Shown piece after piece: positions 5,766-6,436 of a stretch of DNA of 6,436 bases. The notes below the pieces were generated by a model, which was given only the letters and a program-made list of their open reading frames with translations, had not been told where the DNA came from and did no database searches. The position numbers and the translations under genes are program-made. Every line of letters starts with the position of its first letter. The first letter of the stretch is position 1. The DNA is from Butyrivibrio sp. UBA3740 (GTDB lineage Bacteria; Bacillota; Clostridia; Lachnospirales; Lachnospiraceae), in the NCBI GenBank assembly GCA_002372465.1, contig DFGW01000228.1, positions 1-6,436 of the forward strand, in the 5' to 3' direction.

Positions 5766-6436
5766 TCAGGGGAGCTCATATCCGTGTTCTGAGAGGGGAC
5801 TGAGCGAGTTTTCTGAGGGATCATAGTAATAGAAATGCTGTTCCTCGATTTTTTTATTGGGATCGGCAGGATCCGGGATCTCGGTGATCAGCTTCATGAA
5901 GATAGCTGTGACAGCAGCGCTGTCGTCAGTCTCAAATCCCTGCATTTCCGTTTCCTTTAAAATGCCGGGGAGACCGAGATTCCCGTAAAGTCTTGCGACA
6001 TTGGTGCTGAGCGTGATTCCGTCGATTTCAAGAGATTTCAGAGCTTCTTTGCTGGTGATGATCTCGCATGTGCTCTTCCTGCAGGCGAGAGTCTCGAGAT
6101 TATAGTCATCGCCGAGCAGGGAGTGTTCTTCGTACCAGCATATCGTGCACTGGGGAACACTTTCAGAAGAACCCACATAAGTGCGGACTATGAACTGCTT
6201 GCCTTTCTCAGTTCGTTTGCTGTAATCCTTTCGGATCTTATCGACTTCCTTATTCAGTTTGTCCAGTTCCTTCTGATAATCCTCATTTTGGGATAAAAAC
6301 CTCGGAAACACCGTATCGGAAGATGAAACATCCGAACCGTCAGGAGTCTCGAGTTCAATGCGGACATCCGCGGGAGCCTTTTGGGCGCAGCCCGCTGTCA
6401 TCATCGCAAAGATCAGGATCAGGAGAGGGAACAGAA
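5766..6436 (-). CDS. Uncharacterised lipoprotein (5' end beyond the window)
   Basis: I do not recognise a named family. The first in-frame ATG in the window is at 6404, but the frame stays open to 6436 and reads LFPLLILIFA just before MMTAGC. This is the hydrophobic core and lipobox of a lipoprotein signal peptide, so the true start lies beyond the edge. Cys6, counted from that ATG, is the expected lipidated residue. The mature part has about 207 residues: an acidic, Ser-rich linker, a charged helix (about 40-64, DYQKELDKLNKEVDKIRK), then a mixed alpha/beta region with CTIC (86, 89) and CRKSTC (108, 113). The layout, with YNLETLACRKSTCEIITSKE in the middle, weakly recalls extracellular DUF3298/RsiV-like domains; this is a guess. 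It would sit on the outer face of the membrane. It converges on the feo cluster and shares its terminator, with no sign of a functional link. Confidence 0.8.
   Translation of the reverse strand, partial: LFPLLILIFAMMTAGCAQKAPADVRIELETPDGSDVSSSDTVFPRFLSQNEDYQKELDKLNKEVDKIRKDYSKRTEKGKQFIVRTYVGSSESVPQCTICWYEEHSLLGDDYNLETLACRKSTCEIITSKEALKSLEIDGITLSTNVARLYGNLGLPGILKETEMQGFETDDSAAVTAIFMKLITEIPDPADPNKKIEEQHFYYYDPSENSLSPLSEHGYELP

Noticed and set aside
5766..6404. ATG at 6404 as the lipoprotein start
   Set aside because: It would leave only five residues before the lipobox cysteine and discard the in-frame hydrophobic signal core encoded at 6405-6434.

Overview
The window looks like chromosomal DNA of an anaerobic Firmicute, most likely a clostridial relative of the Lachnospiraceae. 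This is an inference from family-level recognition: a Gram-positive type GyrA, a feoA-feoA-feoB iron operon followed by two small Cys-rich membrane proteins typical of that group, AT-rich intergenic DNA, strong AGGAGG-type ribosome sites and T-tract terminators. There are no mobile elements, RNA genes or CRISPR arrays.

Layout. Positions 1-2145 (+) hold the 3' part of gyrA. It enters the window about seven codons after the catalytic tyrosine and ends at a strong intrinsic terminator (2166-2209). Positions 2210-2396 form an AT-rich control region with an extended -10 promoter (TATAAT at 2291) and several AACTAA/TTAGTT-type inverted repeats, probably operators for a metal-responsive repressor of the DtxR/IdeR kind. 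Positions 2397-5708 (+) hold a five-gene iron-uptake cluster: feoA1, feoA2, feoB, a FeoB-associated Cys-rich membrane protein, and a membrane-anchored heavy-metal-associated (HMA) domain protein. A strong hairpin lies between feoB and the last two genes, and a bidirectional terminator (5717-5750) closes the cluster. Positions 5766-6436 (-) hold a convergent lipoprotein gene whose start lies beyond the window.

How the genes work together. FeoB is the GTPase-linked Fe(II) permease and the two FeoA proteins are small SH3-like cytosolic partners. Downstream, two single-pass proteins appear to present cysteine clusters on the cytoplasmic face (C-x3-C-x2-C-x3-C in one; CC plus GMHCENC in the other). 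A reasonable inference is that they handle metal on the cytosolic side of FeoB. The most interesting parts of the window are the operator array in front of feoA1, the hairpin that may set the ratio of FeoB to its small partners, and the tightly coupled pair of metal-binding membrane proteins. I see no wholly new system, but the accessory genes are little understood.
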